A stretch of DNA of 64,000 bases from Rhynchonema sp. JSB1_4 (taxonomy: Eukaryota > Nematoda > Chromadorea > Monhysterida > Xyalidae): contig JASAMV010008391.1 of the NCBI GenBank assembly GCA_030248065.1, forward strand, positions 21,039 through 85,038, written 5' to 3'. Below, in pieces: positions 1 to 10,279 of the stretch. The translations under genes and the position numbers were made by a program. Under the pieces are notes generated by a model, which saw only the letters and a program-made list of their open reading frames with translations, was not told the origin of the DNA and made no database searches. Numbering within the stretch: the stretch's first letter is position 1; the number at the start of each line of letters is the position of its first letter.

Positions 1-414
1 GCTGATAACGATACTGAGCTGACACGCAGGGCACGACGGATGTCGAAGAATTCTGCATTGTTTTTGGTTACATGTACTTGGTTTGTTTCATATTATGGAT
101 GGTATCATGTGCCGAGGATGACCTGATGCACCATCCGGAGAACAAGGTAGCCAAGCACACTGTACTTTACATATGTTGCAGTTTCACAGCTTTTAAACTG
201 ATGAATTACCAATTGCTATTACTACATACTAGCCTTTTACACATTGCTGCTGTCATCAACGTCTGCAAATTTGAAACATCATCAAATGTGAATACTCACT
301 TTCGATGGTCACCGGCGGTCGTTGCTTGAAGCTTTTGCTCAGCTGAGTTCTCTCATCATTCAACATCTGACAAAAAGCTTGTGAATAAAAATTATCATAA
401 TTTTGTCGCAAAGT

Positions 415-1377
415 TCAAAATGTGCACGAACGTACATCATTCTGTTTTCGATTTCTTGATCTTGGATCAATCCTTGTCTTCAGATAACGCCACACGATCA
501 GCACGCCAATCAGCAGCAACGCGTGCGCGCCCGCCATTCCGAACAGGGCGAATGCGGTGGTTGAAATACCTTAGCAGAAACATCTGATCCGGCAAAGGGC
601 ATTTGTCATCAGTTTCAACCAGTAGTCAGCAGGCGAACTCACTGCGGGAATCAACCTCCAACGGTCTGAGCCAGAAATTCCATGTATCTTGTGTTGACAC
701 AAATACTGAAAATTATAAATACTAAGTCGAAGCTTGATAATTGTTGATTATCATATGACAATGACGCACGAGTTGAAAATCTGAACTAGGATTTACCGAT
801 TCCCAAAATCAAATAGCAGCTGAGAAGCACCATGTGCTGACAAGCGTGCACGGTGAGCATGCGAAACATCGTGGGGTAGTTCTCTCGCTGAAATTGTTGA
901 TTTTGTGCAAACTAAAAAGAAGCTCAGAAAAAGAAATATATATTGAATACCAACGTGTAGTTCACTGAACGCAATTATGAGTGACTTGCTAATGAAAATA
1001 GACATGATAGCGCCGGTGCACCACAAACAGGCTAGGGGCACATGGTGTAGTTGATTGGCTAACAACAATAGCGGGGCAAATGGGAAGGCTGAAATGCAAA
1101 ATTGAATTGAGCTGAAAAATAGATTGTAGAAAAAATAATTTCCACCAACTTATGCCGATCTGCATCAAAATCACCAGAATCATGATTACAGGCCAGAGCA
1201 GCGGTCTGGGAATGGGTTGTGGCGGGTACAGATTGGCTGCGAACATGATGATGATAAGATGTTCTTGTTACTTGTTGCGGAATTGTCAGTTGAAAACGGT
1301 GTAAAATGATGATCGAAACAAGACTTACAAATGTGGTCAACGTTGTGATCCATTTCATTATGTATTCTTTCACTCAT
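415..1377 (-). CDS. Putative four-pass membrane protein, unknown family
   Basis: I assembled five exons on the minus strand: 1329-1377, 1150-1236, 955-1088, 797-887 and 415-569. Every junction has GT-AG signals and the phases agree, giving 171 residues. The start is the ATG at 1377, 49 bp before a perfect GTAAGT donor. Four hydrophobic segments are visible, beginning PLLWPVIMILVILMQIGI, PLACLWCTGAIMSIFISKSL, MLTVHACQHMVLLSCYLILG and AFALFGMAGAHALLLIGVLI. The C-terminus is basic. I do not recognise the family and assign no function. An upstream in-frame ATG at 1452 is an alternative start. Confidence 0.6.
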
Positions 1378-2061
1378 AGTGACCGGTTGATGTTTCACAT
1401 GCTGGGAGGCATGCATGCAGTATTTTGACACCTTCCAAGCACCACACTCCATGAAATGTCTGATTCATACTGTGTGGCAAACAAGTAGTACCTGGGAGAA
1501 AATCAGATGTGTTGGTCCACGAGGAAGACACTTTTTATATGTAAAAAGCGCGCCAACCGAGTACAGAGTGGTAAAACGCTCATGAAAGAATCAAAGGGAC
1601 AATCATGAATAGAGATCTACAATGTAAAGGAAATCCCTTTGTTGATTATTGCCCCACTATTACTCAAATGGGTAGGCAAATTAACAAAATCTGTTTCATC
1701 AGGAAGTAATACAATAAACATGATAAAATTCTATTAAAAAACTGATACACGTACGATAAGTTCATAAGAGTAGCAAGGCTGAATAAATAGGGGTACCCAT
1801 AATCGAGATAACATAATAAAATTGCAGTAATTTAACATTTTTATGAATCACAATTCACAACTGAACATCTAACCCTTGACAATAATTATAACACCTCAGA
1901 AATGCACAACAATTGAAAAAAACCCGAATCTCAGTCTACATACGCAATGTGGTGCCCATTGATCTCGATATTTATAAAAACAAAAGGATTCTAACTATAA
2001 AAATAAATAAGAGACACAATCAGCAGAATAATTAAAATGGAAGAGAAAATAAACAGAATAA
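1378..2061. other. Intergenic, AT-rich, no gene seen
   Basis: This stretch lies between the stop of the SLC35F6-like gene and the start of the four-pass membrane gene, both on the minus strand. No convincing exon or repeat is visible. It would hold the 3' UTR and poly(A) region of the upstream gene and the promoter of the downstream one. One ATGTTTCA octamer lies at 1390-1397. Confidence 0.5.
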
Positions 2062-5000
2062 TCACGCCACCACTTCATTGTCGTGATCGGGGTCCTGATC
2101 TTGGTCGGGCACCAGCGGTGAAGTGTCGTCCAATCTGTTAGCACCCCAGAATGGGAAACAACAGTTGAGTGCCCAGCCTGAAAATACACTTTTGTTGTCC
2201 AGGACGGCGCTAAGCCAGTCGTAGTTGTTGCAGTTTATGGCCGTACCGACAAGCCAAAAATGAGTAGCGTGTGACGAAGCTTGGTACAAAAATAAGAAAA
2301 CATCAACCTTTGCTATCGAGCCAGGGCAGCAGTCTCGTGCGTATCCACGGCCCGAATATGAGATCGTTATAGAGGAACATGCCGAGAATGAGCACAACAA
2401 AGCCGACAACCTGCAAGCATTTGGTCTGGGTTTCGTCTCTGCAAAATAATCACCCGAATGTTGACACAGGGCACGATCTACCCCGAACCCACCGTGAGCC
2501 ACACGAATTTCTGCCAGAGCAACGCCAGACTGACCACCCAGATGACCAACGTGCGCACACTGTCCAGCACCATACGTGTCGTCGCTGACAGCTCCTTGGT
2601 GACGCTGATGCCGGCAAAGTTGAAGAATGCTATGCTGCAAAGTTTAGAGAGAAATTCAATTAAATTTATGGTATGTCCCTGTTGGGTTGTTGTGATGCTC
2701 ACGAATGGCGCTTTGAAGCTGTCAAACACAAGGGACAGCCAGTTCGATCGCACTACGCACATAAATGATATCGCGGCACTTGTCACCAGTGGTGTCGTTG
2801 GGGGGGGAACGTGGGGGGGTTGCCCCCCTAGTATCCGGTATCTTGATTTCTTCACCCAGCGGTATCCGATATCCTGACTTTCTGTCCAGGGGTATCCTAC
2901 CCTAAAATTTTTCCGAAAACCGTAAAAATCGCCCATTTTTACCTCTAAAATGCTCAAAATCGCTTGCTAGCGCAAGCATAACCCCAAAAATGACCGTTTT
3001 TGCGCTTCCAACACCAATTTTGCTCAATTTTCCTCTAAAAAATTGAGCTTTTTTAACACCCCCCCCCCGGGTATCCAAGATTTTTTATTTTGGGAGGCCG
3101 CCTCCCTGGTGTCCGAGATTTTTCATTTTGGGTATCCGGTGTCCGAAAAGTTTGGATTTTGGGTATCCGGTATTCTGACTTTTTGATTTCCCAACGACAC
3201 CACTGCTTGTCACCAAATAAACTGAGAAGTTTGAGTGGAAAAAGAACTAAATTCCATGTTTTGAGCAGCAACTTGCACTAAAAACGGGAAACTGACACAA
3301 CTGATGGCATCCTTCACCCAACAACCCTACCTAATAATGGTGCCGACCAAAGCGACAGCGATCAACGGTTGTTCGATGATTTGTTGGAATGCGAATGGCA
3401 CGTCTTCGAGCACAAAATCGGGATTGTGCGAAAATTGAGGACCGACTTTGATCCAGTGCATCGGGATGATTAGAACAGACAGCGTGACCATGCCGAATAG
3501 ACCTGTGGTGGGGAACAATGATTATTTTTGGCGCATTTGGTGGTCAGCGTGATCGTAGGTTGCTTGATTCGTTTATCGTTTTTGTATATTGTAGCTGGTT
3601 ATGCGATTCAAACACGCCGTGCTCGTACTAGCACAATTTAACGCTTATTCCTGGTTCTGCTAAACACATTTATCCTTCACCAACCTTCCAATCCAACAGC
3701 CAACAACGGCGGCACGTCATACTTCATCACGTATTTCTGTTCGTACACCATCTGACACGCGACAATCACTTGAGCGACCACGATCAGAAGATCACCTAAA
3801 ACTCGTTTCAAGCGCTTGTTATTTTTGGTTCATAGCGACGTGGCTAACTTGTGGTTTAATTACCCGTTGCCGTCTCTCACTGGCTTGCACTTTTGTGCGC
3901 AGCAGTGATGGTTTACTTGAGCAATAAGCTCTCGAGGTCCTTTTTGGAGGTCAATTGGCCAGAGGCGTTCGCACCGACGAGGCCTGGCATCTCGCCCGTC
4001 TGCGAAAACAGGCCGAAACGAGCAAAACTCACTGCTGCTACATTATCATATATGTTACAAGAAATGCTAAGACCAACCAATGAGCACGTTTTTAGCGTCC
4101 TGAGGGTCCGAATCACCAAAAAGAATGTCTGCGAGTCCCACCACGACCAATCCAACCAGCACCGTGCACATGCCCAACCAGCGGAACGGGCGCAGTTTGG
4201 CGCCGAGGAAGAACGTCGACAGCAGACCGGTGAAGATGATTACCGAACCTATAAGCTTTTTGAAATCTTGGCTGATTTTTACAGGCAAACGTGTCGTAAA
4301 ATGATTTCTAACGACTGACCCTAACGAAATTATAACTGTTCGCGACCAGTCAATTATCAGACACTTATCAAAGACCAATCAAAAACCTCCGAACAGAGAC
4401 GTGCGATCATTTAAAGCGGACGACAAAATAACAGAACAACGCCCCAACTGCTCACCTCTCAACATCTGAAAGCTGGACGCGTAGGTCATGTTGAGTCCGA
4501 CATACATGATCGACGTGCCACACATGTCACACAGCGCTGCTGGCAGAAACACGAATGGATTGAAATGCGGCAGTTGTGGCGGACCGTCGTCGATTGGGCC
4601 TGCAGGCACGTGACGGTGACAGTCAAATGAGAAAACAGCTATCAAGTCGACTGGCAATTTACACATACAGTAGTTGCTTTTCGGTTTACGTTGGAATGAT
4701 TGCGCGCCGCGCTTATTTTATGCATTTTTATTGTCTATCATTTATTAAGCAAATTATTTTGTAAAAAGAACATGAACGACGCACCCAAATCAATATCCGT
4801 AAATCCGCTGTTGCGCCGATAACGCCACATTTTGTACGAATAAACAATGAAGAAGGCAAACAAACACGAGAATTCACCGATGAACATGCACACGGCCTGC
4901 AAAGAGATAAACTTGTGGCGGTGAGGTGACCCATAAAATAAAATCGCTCAAGTTGCTTGGACGGGATGGGCTGTTTTTTTTACTTGTCGACCGGAAGGCT

Positions 5001-8000
5001 CGCCCCCCCCCCGATGTTTGGCACGGTACAGTAGGTATTCCGCCCCGATTTTCACCCCAGTACAGTAGGTATCCCCCGATTTTGCCCCAAGAGTGCCAAT
5101 TTTTGACCAAGATGGCCAAAATTAGTGTAAAATCAGTGGTTTTTACCTCAAATTACCAAAAATTTGCGCGCTGCGCTCAAAGAGTACGTTTTCACACGAT
5201 TCCACACACAATAAACACATTAAAAATTTTCACCCAAAAACCTAACCCCCCAAACCCCCCTAGGTACATAACCCCCCAGGCTATCGGCTCTGGTACAGTA
5301 GGTATCCCCCCTCTCCGAGCGCGGTACAGTAGGTATCCCCCTCCAGAGTACCTCCAACACTGGAGGGGTCCCCCCTCGGGTACGTCTGCTCCCCCAATTT
5401 TTGCCTAAAATAGGCCAATTTAGGCCTAAAATAGGAATTTTTAGGCATAAAATTAGTGATTTTTAAGTCATTGTCGTCAAAAATCGCCAAAATACCCTTT
5501 TTATTGCGATTTTTTTTCCAAAAAGGGGCAAAAATGAGTCAAATTTTCGTCCTCAAAAAATTGGCTTTTCTCCAAATTTGGGTCCTCCCCCCAGTGTAGT
5601 TCCTGGGGGAGGGGGCCCCCCTTGGGGTAGGTCGTACGTCTGTTCCCCCCTCTATGGTACGCCTGGCCTGCCCCACTGTTCCCCCTTCGGCCTCCGGGTA
5701 CGTCTGCTGGTCTGCTCCCACAATTTTTGCCTAAAATAGGCAAATTTTGGACTAAAATAGGCATTTTTAGGCATAAAATGAGTGACTTTTAGGTCAATGT
5801 CGTCAAAAAATAACAAATACCCTAGGGGCGAAATGAGCAAAGTTTTCGACCTCAAAAAATGACTTTTCTCCAAATTTGGTCCTCCCCCCTTCCCCCCCAG
5901 GCAGTGTAGTTCCTGGGGGGAGGGGGTCCCCCCTCGGGTACGCTATCTCCCCCTCAGGTGGTACACTATCCCCCTATCTCCCCCTCCGGGTACACTATCT
6001 CCCCCAATTTTTGCCTAAAATAGGCATTTTTAGGCCTAAAATGGGCATTTTTAGACCAAAAATGTGTGATTTTTAGGTCAATGTTCTCAAAAGTCGCCAA
6101 AATGCCCTTTTTATGAAGAATTTTTTTCAAAAAGGGGCAAAAATAGGTCAAATATTCTGCCTCAAAAAGTGACTTTTTCCCGAATTTGGGTCTTCCCCCC
6201 TTCCCCCCCCCTCGGGGGTACACTATCTCCCCCTCCGAAAAAAACGAAGGGTCCGCTATCTCCCCCTCCGGACCAGGAACTACACTGCCCCCAGGCAGTG
6301 TTGGAGGTGGGGGGTTTGGGGGTAGCCCCCCCCCCCAGTACAGTAGGTATCCCCCTCGCCTGGTACAGTAGTAGGTATCCCCCCCGATGTTTGGCATGGT
6401 ACAGTAGGTATCCCCCCCCCGATTTTCACCCCGGTACAGTAGGTATCCCCCCGATTTTGCCCCAAAAGTGCCAATTTTTGATCAAAATGGCCAAAATTAG
6501 TGTAAGATCAGTGGTTTTTGCCTCAAATTACCAAAAATTTGCGCGCTGCGCTCAAAGAGTACGTTTTCACACGATTCCACACACAATAAACACATTAAAA
6601 ATTTTCACCCAAAAACCTAACCCCCCAAACCCCCCTAGGTACATAACCCCCCAGGCCATCGGCTCTGGTACAGTAGGTATCCCCCCTCTCCGAGCGCGGT
6701 ACAGTAGGTATCCCCCCTCCAGAGTACCTCCAACACTGCCCCCAGGTGGGTACGTCTGTTCCCCCTCCGAAAAAAAGTGACTACCGCCTGTTCCCCCTCC
6801 GGACCAGGACCAGGAAACACACTGCTCCTCCCCCTTCCCCCCAGGTGGGTACGTCACTGGTTCCCCCTCCGAAAAAAGGGGGTACCGCCTGCTCCCCTCC
6901 GGGACCCAGGAACTACACTGTTCCAAGCTACCCAGGGTAGTACTTGGGGGGGGGGGGTTCATCTATCTATCGTCAACACTTTTTGATTTCATCTATCTAT
7001 CGTCAACACTTTTTGATTTCATCTATCTATCGTCAACACTTATGGGCAAATCTATCTATCGTCAACACATTTCGACACCAAAATGGGTATTTTTGCCTCA
7101 AAATGGCTCAAAATCGGTATTTTTTGTCCCAAATAGGCAAAAAATCGCGCGCTACGCGCGGATTTAGTACATCTAAGTACATTTTCATTAATATTTACAC
7201 ATTATTACCTACTTAGTACACTATACTATACCTTGATTTTTGGCGACCCCCCCCCCCACCATCTATCTATCGTCAACAAGTTTGGGTCGACCCCCCCCCA
7301 GATTTCGGACTTGGGTCATCTACCGTATTCCCTAAAATAGGGCCCCCCAAAAATAGAGCCCCCCCCAAAAAAAATACAGCCCCCCTAAAAGGGGTCAGTG
7401 AAAAAATAGAGCCCCCCCAAAAAAATACAGCCCCCCCAACTTGGAATTCCCCGCTTGGGGGTCGTAAAGTCAAGTTCTTGCATAAGACACCTTATGTACA
7501 ACGTTTGTGGTTGAGTATATGATGACGTCAAGCCTTTTATGGAAGATCTGCACCTAATAACACTCAATAATGACCAGTAACACCCTGACAGAACTCCATT
7601 TTAGGGGTATTTTTTGGAACATTTTTTGAGATTTTGGGCAGCGAAAAAATATAGCCCCCCAAAAATACAGCCCCCCAAAAATACAGCCCCCCTAAAAGGG
7701 GTCAGTGAAAAAATACAGCCCCCCCCTTGTATTTTAGGTTTTACGGTATCTATCGTCAACACATTTCGGGTCCCACCTCCCAATTTATCTATCGTCAACT
7801 GACCAAGTACTACACTGAAGCTACCTACCCTTTAGGGGATGGAATCAGTGTAGTTCCGGGGGGGGCGGGGGGTCCCCCCCCCCTAAGGTACACTAACCGC
7901 CGCGACCAAGGTACACTAGTACACTAACCGCCGCGCCAGGTACACTAACCGCCTCAATTTTTGCCTAAAATCGGCATTTTTAGGCCTAAAATGGGCATTT

Positions 8001-8482
8001 TTAGGCCTAAAATGGGTGATTTTTAGGTCAATGATGTCAAAAGTCGCCAAAATACCCTTTTTATGGAGAATTTTTTCTAAAAAGGGGCAAAAATCGGTCA
8101 AATTTTCTACCTCAAAAAGTGACTTTTTCCTGAATTTGGGTCCTTCCCCCCCCCCCCCCCCCCCCCCCCCAGGGAGGTACACTAACCGCCTCACGAAAAA
8201 AAGGGGTAGGTACACTAACCGCCGCGCCGGACCAGGAACTACACTGGATGGAATCCACACCCTACCCCCCCCCCCCCGGCCACTACACTGACTAGCAGCA
8301 CTGTCTGCACTTGCACTGACCTGCATGAACGGATGATCAAATTTGACGCCTTTTGCCACTAACTGATCGGCCCATTTTGCCGCCAACGTGTTCAACGATC
8401 CGGTCACCACCATCAGCAATGCGATTGTCATTTGATATGTGGTCCATCGCCCAGAACTGGTGTCAGTAGTTGGCTCCGCCAT
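2062..8482 (-). CDS. SLC35F6: SLC35F6-like nucleotide-sugar-transporter family protein
   Basis: Nine exons on the minus strand: 8321-8482, 4785-4896, 4456-4599, 4078-4248, 3685-3795, 3331-3502, 2489-2634, 2308-2436 and 2062-2177. The phases agree throughout and give 420 residues (human SLC35F6 is about 371). Recognisable blocks are GSLNTLAAKWAD at the N-terminus, FLPAALCDMCGTSIMYVGLN, SSFQMLRG, VVVGLADIL and FNFAGISVTKELSATTRMVL. The family has a ten-helix drug/metabolite-transporter fold. The human protein is lysosomal or mitochondrial and its substrate is unsettled, so no substrate is inferred. Intron 1 (4897-8320) is filled with nested MITEs. Intron 6 (2635-3330) carries another MITE, and intron 4 carries an SL1-like repeat. 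The C-terminal tail is acidic. Confidence 0.93.
2787..3205. mobile_element. hAT-like MITE, family C
   Basis: The element starts CAGTGGTGTCGTTGGG and ends with the exact complement, and is flanked by an exact 8-bp direct repeat CTTGTCAC (2779-2786 and 3206-3213). CAGTG termini with an 8-bp target duplication are typical of the hAT superfamily. It is 419 bp, has no coding capacity, and lies in intron 6 of the SLC35F6-like gene. The interior is rich in GGTATCC-type short repeats. Confidence 0.85.
3838..4045 (+). repeat. Dispersed intronic repeat copy 1 (SL1-like 13-mer)
   Basis: About 200 bp, strongly similar to 40678-40865 and more weakly to 54430-54600. It contains GGTTTAATTACCC, the first 13 bases of nematode SL1, and further on TTTTTGGAG, loosely like an Sm site. 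The SL1 match stops at base 13. It lies in intron 4 of the SLC35F6-like gene. It could be a SINE-like repeat rather than an SL RNA derivative. Confidence 0.5.
5902..6287. mobile_element. hAT-like MITE, family A
   Basis: 386 bp with termini CAGTGTAGTTCC and GGAACTACACTG, flanked on both sides by CCCCCAGG (5894-5901 and 6288-6295). The interior carries TAGGCCTAAAATGGGCATTT-type repeats. It shares its right-hand target copy with the adjacent family B element. Confidence 0.85.
6296..6738. mobile_element. hAT-like MITE, family B
   Basis: 443 bp with termini CAGTGTTGGAGG and CCTCCAACACTG. It is flanked by CCCCCAGG at 6288-6295 and 6739-6746, so three copies of the same 8-mer bracket two adjacent MITEs. 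The interior contains GGTACAGTAGGTATCC repeats also seen at 5010-5345 and, inverted, at 18.97-19.17 kb. Confidence 0.85.
6961..7075 (+). repeat. 30-bp tandem repeat
   Basis: ATCTATCTATCGTCAACACT plus TTTTGATTTC repeats with a 30-bp period, two exact copies followed by partial ones. Degenerate single units recur at about 7260, 7746 and 7788. Non-coding, within SLC35F6 intron 1. Confidence 0.9.
7321..7749. mobile_element. MITE with TACCGTA termini, copy 1
   Basis: It starts TACCGTATTCCCTAAAATA and ends TATTTTAGGTTTTACGGTA. The interior alternates ATAGAGCCCCCC and ATACAGCCCCCC blocks around an AT-rich core. Related copies lie at 16784-16947, 16950-17389, 17519-17602 and, more diverged, 47601-47984. 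No target duplication could be fixed with confidence. Confidence 0.7.
7846..8246. mobile_element. hAT-like MITE, family A, second copy
   Basis: 401 bp, CAGTGTAGTTCC to GGAACTACACTG, with an exact 8-bp target duplication GATGGAAT (7838-7845 and 8247-8254). It lies just 3' of exon 1 of the SLC35F6-like gene, inside intron 1. A long C-run near 8147-8170 could be a sequencing problem. Confidence 0.9.
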
Positions 8483-8779
8483 TTCGCTTTTGCTTGCACC
8501 GTTGACCGTTTGAAAAATGCTACCCGACCAGCCAGCGGCGTTTATCTTTGTCCCTCAGCTGCCTCAGACTTCAGACAGAATGTTGTCAGTCAGACTTTGT
8601 CTGAGTGCTTTGGTCTTGCCTGTCACGTCCTCACTTTCGTGAAATTGGTCAACTCGTCAACCGTTTTCATGAATTCCCGATCCCGACCCGCTGCGCTTCT
8701 TGGTTTTTTCTGCTTTTTGTGCTGCTTTGCTCCTTTTCTCTTTCTTTGCATTCGCTTGCCAGCATCATGACAAATCTTC

Positions 8780-8980
8780 GCTCTTTTCTAACTGTCAGAT
8801 CCCCTAGAGACAATTTGACCACAACTCCCCAGTTTCCAACTTCCATGTGGTTCGCTGTGTGAAAAATAGAGCAGTTGTCGTTCAATATGATGTGGACCTT
8901 TGGAACGGACTTCCAAAGAGCGTGGTTTCAGCTGCCTCTACTACGGCCTTTAATAATAAACTTAACTCACGTGGTCGAGG
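8780..8980 (+). pseudogene. Non-LTR retrotransposon ORF2 C-terminal remnant
   Basis: Two frames here together resemble the tail of Jockey/CR1-type reverse transcriptases. The second contains DLWNGLPKSVVSAASTTAFN, matching the family pattern in which a W-N-x-L-P is followed by a V-V-x-A-x-S stretch. A frameshift separates the two pieces near 8860, and the mariner element interrupts the right side. No catalytic domain remains. Confidence 0.55.
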
Positions 8981-8986
8981 TATGTA

Positions 8987-10275
8987 CCAGGTCATTCAGA
9001 AAGATTTCGACTGTGGCCGCACCGTGGCGCTCGGCGCAAACACACGTTGTGTGTTAGTTGTGCCAACGTTTACAAAGTAGGCTGCAACTGATGTTACACC
9101 AAAGCTGTAAATAAGCGCCTGTGGAGGGGGGCTGACTACCCACGACTCGAGCTTTCAGAAAAAATGGAAAAAAGTGAGTATCGATCCGTCATCAAATTTT
9201 TGACGCTGGAAGGCGTTGATCACAATGAAATCCATCAACGTCTGGTGAATGTCTACAAGGACGATGCTCCATCGCTGTCAACTGTCAAATATTGGAGAAG
9301 TGAATTCAAGCGCGGACGGCGGTCGATTGAAGATGACCCGCGCAGTGGTCGACCGGCAACGGCAGTGAACGACGAAACGATTCGAAAAGTGGAACAAGCA
9401 ATCCTCGACGACCGATTGATTACATACGAACAATTAGCTGAGGACTTGGGCCTTTCACACGGCAGCCTCTTCGCCATCATCCATGACCATCTTCACATGA
9501 ACAAGGTGACCCAAAAATGGGTACCCCGAATTCTGACCCCGGACATGAAGACATCGCGAATCGACTGTTCAACGGAAAATCTGCAGCTAATCAACGCTGA
9601 TCCGGATGATTTCTATGGTCGATTAGTGACCGGTGATGAATGCTGGATTCACCACTACGACCCACTTACAGCTGCCGAATCGAAACAATGGAAACACAAG
9701 GACTCACCGACCAAGACCCGACCTCGGGCTGCCCGTACGGTCGGCAAGATCATGATGACGATTTTTTGGGACCAAGACGGTCCGATCTTGCTGGACTTTC
9801 TGCCGCACAAACAGACAGTCACCGGACTCTACTACAGTGAACTCATGCAGAAACTACGCGAAGCCATCAGGCAGAAACGCCGCGGCATGTTGACCCGGGG
9901 CGTTTTGCTGCTGCACGACAACGCCCCAGTGCATCGATCGAATGTTGCGCAACGTGCCATTCGCGACTGCGGCTTCGACGAAATCAATCATCCGCCCTAT
10001 TCACCGGACCTGGCCCCCAGCGACTTCTACCTGTTTGCCGATTTGAAGAAAGCCTTGCGTGGCAGGCGATTCAGCTCGGACAATGAGCTGAGGTCGGCTG
10101 TCGACGAATATTTGCAAGGCAAGAACAAAGAGTTCTACCGCTCTGGCGTGCGTGCCTTGACCGGCCGATACGAACGTGTGTTGGCAAGTCAGGGCAACTA
10201 CATCGAGTAGAACCACAAACCTAAGGCAGACGGTGGGTGGGTGGGGCACAGCCGAAAACTTTCTGAATGACCTGG
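8987..10275 (+). mobile_element. Intact mariner element
   Basis: 1,289 bp. Terminal inverted repeats of about 28-30 bp start CCAGGTCATTCAGAAAG at both ends, with only a few mismatches further in. TA duplications at 8985-8986 and 10276-10277 flank it. It holds one uninterrupted transposase gene. Intact coding capacity and near-matching ends suggest recent insertion. It sits in a dead non-LTR fragment upstream of the SLC35F6-like gene. Confidence 0.95.
9164..10210 (+). CDS. Mariner transposase (DD34D)
   Basis: 348 residues, the usual mariner length. The N-terminal half has paired helix-turn-helix regions (about residues 5-110), followed by the linker motif WVPRIL, a variant of the mariner WVPHEL. 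The catalytic triad is visible as GDECWIHHYD, LLHDNAPVHRS and HPPYSPDLAPSDFYLF; exactly 34 residues separate the second and third aspartates. The protein would bind the element's terminal repeats and cut and paste it at TA sites in the nucleus. No stop or frameshift interrupts it, so activity is possible but untested. Confidence 0.96.
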   Translation: MEKSEYRSVIKFLTLEGVDHNEIHQRLVNVYKDDAPSLSTVKYWRSEFKRGRRSIEDDPRSGRPATAVNDETIRKVEQAILDDRLITYEQLAEDLGLSHGSLFAIIHDHLHMNKVTQKWVPRILTPDMKTSRIDCSTENLQLINADPDDFYGRLVTGDECWIHHYDPLTAAESKQWKHKDSPTKTRPRAARTVGKIMMTIFWDQDGPILLDFLPHKQTVTGLYYSELMQKLREAIRQKRRGMLTRGVLLLHDNAPVHRSNVAQRAIRDCGFDEINHPPYSPDLAPSDFYLFADLKKALRGRRFSSDNELRSAVDEYLQGKNKEFYRSGVRALTGRYERVLASQGNYIE

Positions 10276-10279
10276 TATA

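Larger units (their letters stand above)
4980..6960. repeat. Cluster of nested C-rich MITEs
   Basis: This stretch of SLC35F6 intron 1 is built from copies of two element types. Type A has ends CAGTGTAGTTCC / GGAACTACACTG. Type B has ends CAGTGTTGGAGG / CCTCCAACACTG and contains repeated GGTACAGTAGGTATCCCC units. A truncated type B copy ends at about 5361, another type A copy starts at 5592, and intact copies lie at 5902-6287 and 6296-6738. Open frames here are rich in Pro, Gly and Ser because of homopolymer runs and are not genes. Confidence 0.8.

Noticed and set aside
3913..4155. Minus-strand frame with LFSQTGEM, partly repeated at about 54450-54640
   Set aside because: Similarity is at the DNA level in a dispersed intronic repeat; the frames are short and the flanks are intronic, so a protein is unlikely.
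6169..6780. Long Pro/Gly/Ser-rich frames in the C-rich region 5-8 kb
   Set aside because: They arise from homopolymer C/G runs within MITE copies and match nothing; the MITE boundaries explain the sequence.
9253..9480. Open frames antisense to or overlapping the mariner transposase (also 9640-9840, 10001-10291)
   Set aside because: Shadows of the transposase gene in other frames; no independent support.
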